Origin: G026625185 sp035256645
GTDB lineage: Bacteria > Desulfobacterota > WTBG01 > JAGOGO01
Length of the DNA: 9,566 nt
Direction of reading: 5' to 3'
NCBI GenBank assembly: GCA_035256645.1
Contig: DATEXU010000003.1
Coordinates: forward strand, 1-9,566
Shown: positions 7,547-9,566 of the stretch, piece after piece
How positions within the stretch are numbered: position 1 is the stretch's first letter
How the letters are laid out: every line of letters begins with the position of its first letter
Program-made: the position numbers and the translations under genes
Notes under the pieces: generated by a model
The model's input: the letters and a program-made list of their open reading frames with translations, nothing else
What the model was told of the DNA's origin: nothing
Database searches by the model: none

Positions 7547-7893
7547 GGAATAAGGATAATTTTCCCTTGGGTTGGATTGATAAGTCCAAATTTTTCCTTA
7601 GCCAGTTTTTCAATGCGTGAGGGAGATTTGAGACTGGCCACCTCTACCCGCAAACATTGGCTTTCTTTTACAAGGTTTTCATAAACTTGATTGGCCCGCG
7701 AAAGCGCATATCCCATCTGGAGTACTTCTAAACGTGACCACACAAAAAGGAGAGCGCAAAAAACCAACGTTGCCACGATAAGCAAATAATTTTTAATATC
7801 TTGTTTCCAGGGGACTACGCGTTCTCGAACAATCTGCTCTCCTAAAACATCCGTATGAATATACCCTCGGGTAAATACATCATCCATAATCAT
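7543..7893 (-). CDS. ftsL: FtsL-type bitopic division protein
   Basis: This is a short protein (116 residues from this start) with a basic, soluble N-terminus, one membrane segment at about 36-52 (NYLLIVATLVFCALLFVW) and a predicted coiled coil after it. It ends in SRIEKLAKEKFGLINPTQG, the usual tail of FtsL/DivIC proteins. FtsL partners with DivIC/FtsB and FtsQ and activates FtsW-FtsI at the septum. Sequence conservation is low in this family, so the call rests on topology, the tail motif and the position between rsmH and ftsI. The longest frame begins at a GTG at 7896, but that codon overlaps the AAGGAAGG Shine-Dalgarno (7896-7903). I therefore prefer the ATG at 7893; the ATG at 7887 is also well spaced. 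The stop overlaps the ftsI start (ATGA), suggesting coupled synthesis of the two partners. Confidence 0.88.
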   Translation of the reverse strand: MIMDDVFTRGYIHTDVLGEQIVRERVVPWKQDIKNYLLIVATLVFCALLFVWSRLEVLQMGYALSRANQVYENLVKESQCLRVEVASLKSPSRIEKLAKEKFGLINPTQGKIILIP

Positions 7894-7895
7894 CA

Positions 7896-7903
7896 CCTTC
7901 CTT
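7896..7903 (-). promoter_or_regulatory. Shine-Dalgarno of ftsL
   Basis: AAGGAAGG on the minus strand lies in the short rsmH to ftsL gap. It overlaps the GTG at 7896, which argues against that codon as the start. It supports ATG 7893 (5 nt from the AAGGA core) or ATG 7887 (8 nt from the second AAGG). Confidence 0.7.
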
Positions 7904-7908
7904 GATCG

Positions 7909-8844
7909 TTAGAGTTTTTCTGCTCCCCGAAGCCGGGCGCTCCGGGAACGAGGATTCATCCTTATTTCTTCAGCCGTTGGCACAATCGGCTTTTTGGTCA
8001 GCACCTTAAGTTTTCGGATTTGCCCGCATGCGCATTTCGGGAGGCGCGGGGGACAAACACAGGACTTTGATTGTTGCCGAAAAAAAATTTTAACGATTCG
8101 ATCCTCTAAGGAATGAAAAGAAATGACCGCTATTCTCCCTCTTTGCGCTAATATATCGATGGCATCAGGAAGAACGCTTTCCAAATTACCAAATTCGTCA
8201 TTGACTGCAATCCTCAATGCCTGAAAAGTTCGGGTTGCCGGATGGATTTTTCGCGGACGCGGTGAAAAAGGGATTGTCTTAGTAACCACATTTGCCAGCC
8301 CCAAGGTGGTTTCTATCGGCTCTTTTTTTCTTTCCCGTACAATCGTTTTTGCAATCGAGGCAGCGTACCTTTCCTCACCGTATTCCCGTAAAATCTTCTC
8401 TAACTCTTGTACGGGAAGAGTATTTACTAAATCCGATGCGGTGATTTGTTGTTCTCTATCCATTCTCATATCGAGAGGTCCCTCTGTAGAAAAGCTAAAC
8501 CCCCGGTTAGAAGATAAAAGCTGATGTGTAGAAACGCCAAGATCAAGAAGAACTCCATCCACTGATTTTATTTGCAAATCTGAGATAATTGTTTTAATCT
8601 GTGAATAATTTTCTTTAATCAAAACAACCTGGCTTTTAAAGGAAGCCAGTCTTCGTTCAGCCTGGAGCAAGGCATCTTCATCTCGGTCAATACCAATGAG
8701 CAGTTTAATATCCGGACAGGTCTTAAATATGTGGCACGCATGACCTCCTCCGCCTATTGTTGCATCTACATAAATCCCGCCGGGATGACAACTGAGTGTT
8801 GTGACTGTTTCGTTTACTAAAACCGGCTGATGAAAATCGGCCAT
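7909..8844 (-). CDS. rsmH: 16S rRNA (cytosine(1402)-N(4))-methyltransferase RsmH (MraW)
   Basis: RsmH is a cytoplasmic S-adenosylmethionine-dependent enzyme that N4-methylates C1402 in the decoding centre of 16S rRNA. The 311-residue length is standard. It opens with the family N-terminus HQPVLVNETV (5-14). The SAM-binding motif I is YVDATIGGGGHACHI at 25-39, followed by GIDRDEDAL at 51-59. DGVLLDLGVSTHQL at 96-109 and RGFSF at 114-118 are characteristic. ISFHSLEDRIVKIFFR at 241-256 and the closing NPRSRSARLRGAEK at 297-310 are near-invariant family blocks. A CxC...CxC pair at residues 262-273, as in many RsmH proteins, may bind a metal. It starts 3 nt after the mraZ stop with no clear Shine-Dalgarno, so translation is probably coupled to mraZ. 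No residue looks abnormal. Confidence 0.98.
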   Translation of the reverse strand: MADFHQPVLVNETVTTLSCHPGGIYVDATIGGGGHACHIFKTCPDIKLLIGIDRDEDALLQAERRLASFKSQVVLIKENYSQIKTIISDLQIKSVDGVLLDLGVSTHQLLSSNRGFSFSTEGPLDMRMDREQQITASDLVNTLPVQELEKILREYGEERYAASIAKTIVRERKKEPIETTLGLANVVTKTIPFSPRPRKIHPATRTFQALRIAVNDEFGNLESVLPDAIDILAQRGRIAVISFHSLEDRIVKIFFRQQSKSCVCPPRLPKCACGQIRKLKVLTKKPIVPTAEEIRMNPRSRSARLRGAEKL

Positions 8845-8847
8845 TTA

Positions 8848-9288
8848 TCAAAAGCCCAGGTCAGCCAATTTTCGGGCAACCTGTTCCACATTTGACTCAG
8901 AGGTTGTAAACGTGGGTTTCCAACTTCCTTTATCCCAGATCTCGATATGGGTAATTGATCCGACAAAAACAACGTCTTTGTTTAAGTGTGCGTATTCACG
9001 GAGCCGGGGGGGAACAAGAACCCGTCCCAACTTATCCACTGACACATCGTGAGCGCCGGCAACAAAAAAATGTTTAAAAGAACGAATATCCGGATCAGTC
9101 AAAGGAAAGGAGGCTAATTTTTCCTCTAATTTTATCCAGTTCTCATACGTAAAAGCCCAAAGATGAGAGGGAATATAGTTTGTGATTACCAGGCGCTCGT
9201 TATCCTTGGGTAACAGGCTTCTAAATTGAGCCGGTAAACTGACCCTTCCCTTTGAATCAATGGTGTGTTCGTATGAGCCGCGAAACAT
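8848..9288 (-). CDS. mraZ: Transcriptional regulator MraZ
   Basis: MraZ is the first gene of the cluster and a DNA-binding protein of the SpoVT/AbrB-like fold that regulates its own operon. The 146-residue length is usual. It contains two tandem half-domains, each marked by a D-x-K/L-GR signature: DSKGRVSLPAQFR at 11-23 and DKLGRVLVPPRLREYA at 85-100. The family forms ring-shaped oligomers that read phased repeats. Such repeats are present just upstream, between the promoter and this start codon, so autoregulation is strongly suggested. The start ATG is chosen because MFRGSYEHTIDSKGR is the conserved family N-terminus. The only Shine-Dalgarno candidate, AAAGG, lies about 12 nt upstream, which is long. 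Its leader is the only strong promoter region in the window, so MraZ probably controls all genes to its left. Confidence 0.97.
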   Translation of the reverse strand: MFRGSYEHTIDSKGRVSLPAQFRSLLPKDNERLVITNYIPSHLWAFTYENWIKLEEKLASFPLTDPDIRSFKHFFVAGAHDVSVDKLGRVLVPPRLREYAHLNKDVVFVGSITHIEIWDKGSWKPTFTTSESNVEQVARKLADLGF

Positions 9289-9301
9289 AAGATTTAAGTA
9301 C

Positions 9302-9336
9302 CTTTATTCCACTTTATTCCACTTTATACCACTTGA
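9302..9336 (-). promoter_or_regulatory. MraZ operator: three phased AAGTGG repeats plus a degenerate fourth
   Basis: On the minus strand the core AAGTGG occurs three times with a 10-bp period. On the plus strand the CCACTT copies begin at 9309, 9319 and 9329. A fourth, degenerate copy near 9302 keeps only part of the core. One helical turn between copies places them on the same face of the DNA. The form matches published MraZ operators: AAAGTG-type repeats in Mollicutes and TGGG-type repeats of the same 10-bp period in E. coli. The array sits just downstream of the -10 element and overlaps the expected start of transcription, so bound MraZ would block the promoter. Confidence 0.85.
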
Positions 9337-9340
9337 CCCG

Positions 9341-9368
9341 ATTTTAAAGGAATTTACAGGCTTGTCAA
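9341..9368 (-). promoter_or_regulatory. Promoter of the dcw cluster (sigma-70 type)
   Basis: The minus strand has a consensus -35 TTGACA at 9363-9368, a 16-bp spacer and a -10 TAAAAT (five of six matches) at 9341-9346. Transcription should begin near 9334, giving a leader of about 46 nt before mraZ. No other comparable promoter, and no terminator, was seen within the cluster, so this is likely the main source of transcription for all ten genes. This is a motif reading and has not been tested. Confidence 0.75.
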
Positions 9369-9566
9369 GAAAAAAATGTCTTTTTTAAATAATATTTTTC
9401 GAAGTTTAGTTTGTACAAAATATAGGGGGGTGAACGCTTTTTACTTACATCCTATGGTATCAATAAGCGGTTACTGGAGGAGGATAAGAAATTTTTTTCT
9501 AATTCTTTCTATCCTGATGTTTGCGGGAGTGAAAAAGATGAGGTAAAATATCAGCCGCCGGAGATG
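9369..9566. other. Region upstream of the dcw promoter, no gene firmly supported
   Basis: An AT-rich stretch (9369-9420) lies directly upstream of the -35 element and could act as an UP element. From 9426 to the edge, one plus-strand frame is open with a protein-like composition, but it has no ATG, GTG or TTG start before 9564. A GTG-initiated 38-codon frame (9430-9546) has no properly spaced ribosome site. A GGAGGAGGA at 9476-9484 has no start codon at a useful distance. I therefore call no gene here. A divergent gene beginning just outside the window remains possible. Confidence 0.4.

Noticed and set aside
9302..9336. Short direct repeats as a possible CRISPR or tandem-repeat array
   Set aside because: The unit is only 10 bp with no unique spacers, and the position and core sequence match MraZ operators.
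9369..9430. Divergent plus-strand promoter (TTGTCA with a TTAAAT about 17 bp on)
   Set aside because: The region is very AT-rich, so such matches are expected by chance, and no gene with a proper start follows on the plus strand.

Overview
This window carries the 5' half of a division and cell wall (dcw) gene cluster, all on the minus strand. Transcription runs from the right end of the window to the left. In transcription order the genes are mraZ, rsmH (mraW), an ftsL-type gene, ftsI (a PASTA-bearing penicillin-binding protein), murE, a small cysteine-rich ORF, murF, a CheY-like single-domain response regulator, mraY and a 3'-truncated murD that runs off the left edge. I find no tRNA, rRNA, CRISPR array, transposase or insertion sequence.

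Organism: the sequence suggests a moderate-GC bacterium with peptidoglycan of the meso-diaminopimelate type, because MurE carries the DNPR motif. The core order and an FtsI with a C-terminal PASTA domain fit the Deltaproteobacteria/Desulfobacterota and some other Gram-negative phyla. That placement is an inference of low to moderate confidence, and I cannot name a genus.

Layout: the right 280 bases (about 9289-9566) hold the cluster promoter, with a consensus -35, a 16-bp spacer and a near-consensus -10. Just downstream of it are three 10-bp-phased AAGTGG repeats that match the known form of MraZ operators. Right of the promoter, up to the window edge, no gene can be firmly called. From mraZ leftward the genes are packed with gaps of 2 to 33 nt, or with 4-nt ATGA stop/start overlaps (ftsL/ftsI and mraY/murD). 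I see no internal terminator, so one long polycistronic transcript is likely.

How the genes work together: MraZ is the autoregulatory transcription factor and RsmH modifies 16S rRNA. FtsL and FtsI belong to the septal synthesis machine. MurE, MurF and MurD are cytoplasmic ligases that build the UDP-MurNAc-pentapeptide. MraY moves that precursor onto the undecaprenyl carrier to make lipid I.

The unusual part is two extra genes within the otherwise standard order. One is the 62-residue cysteine-rich protein between murE and murF; the other is the CheY-like receiver between murF and mraY. Both have strong Shine-Dalgarno sequences, while most of the core genes around them have weak or none. They are the best candidates for something not well described.
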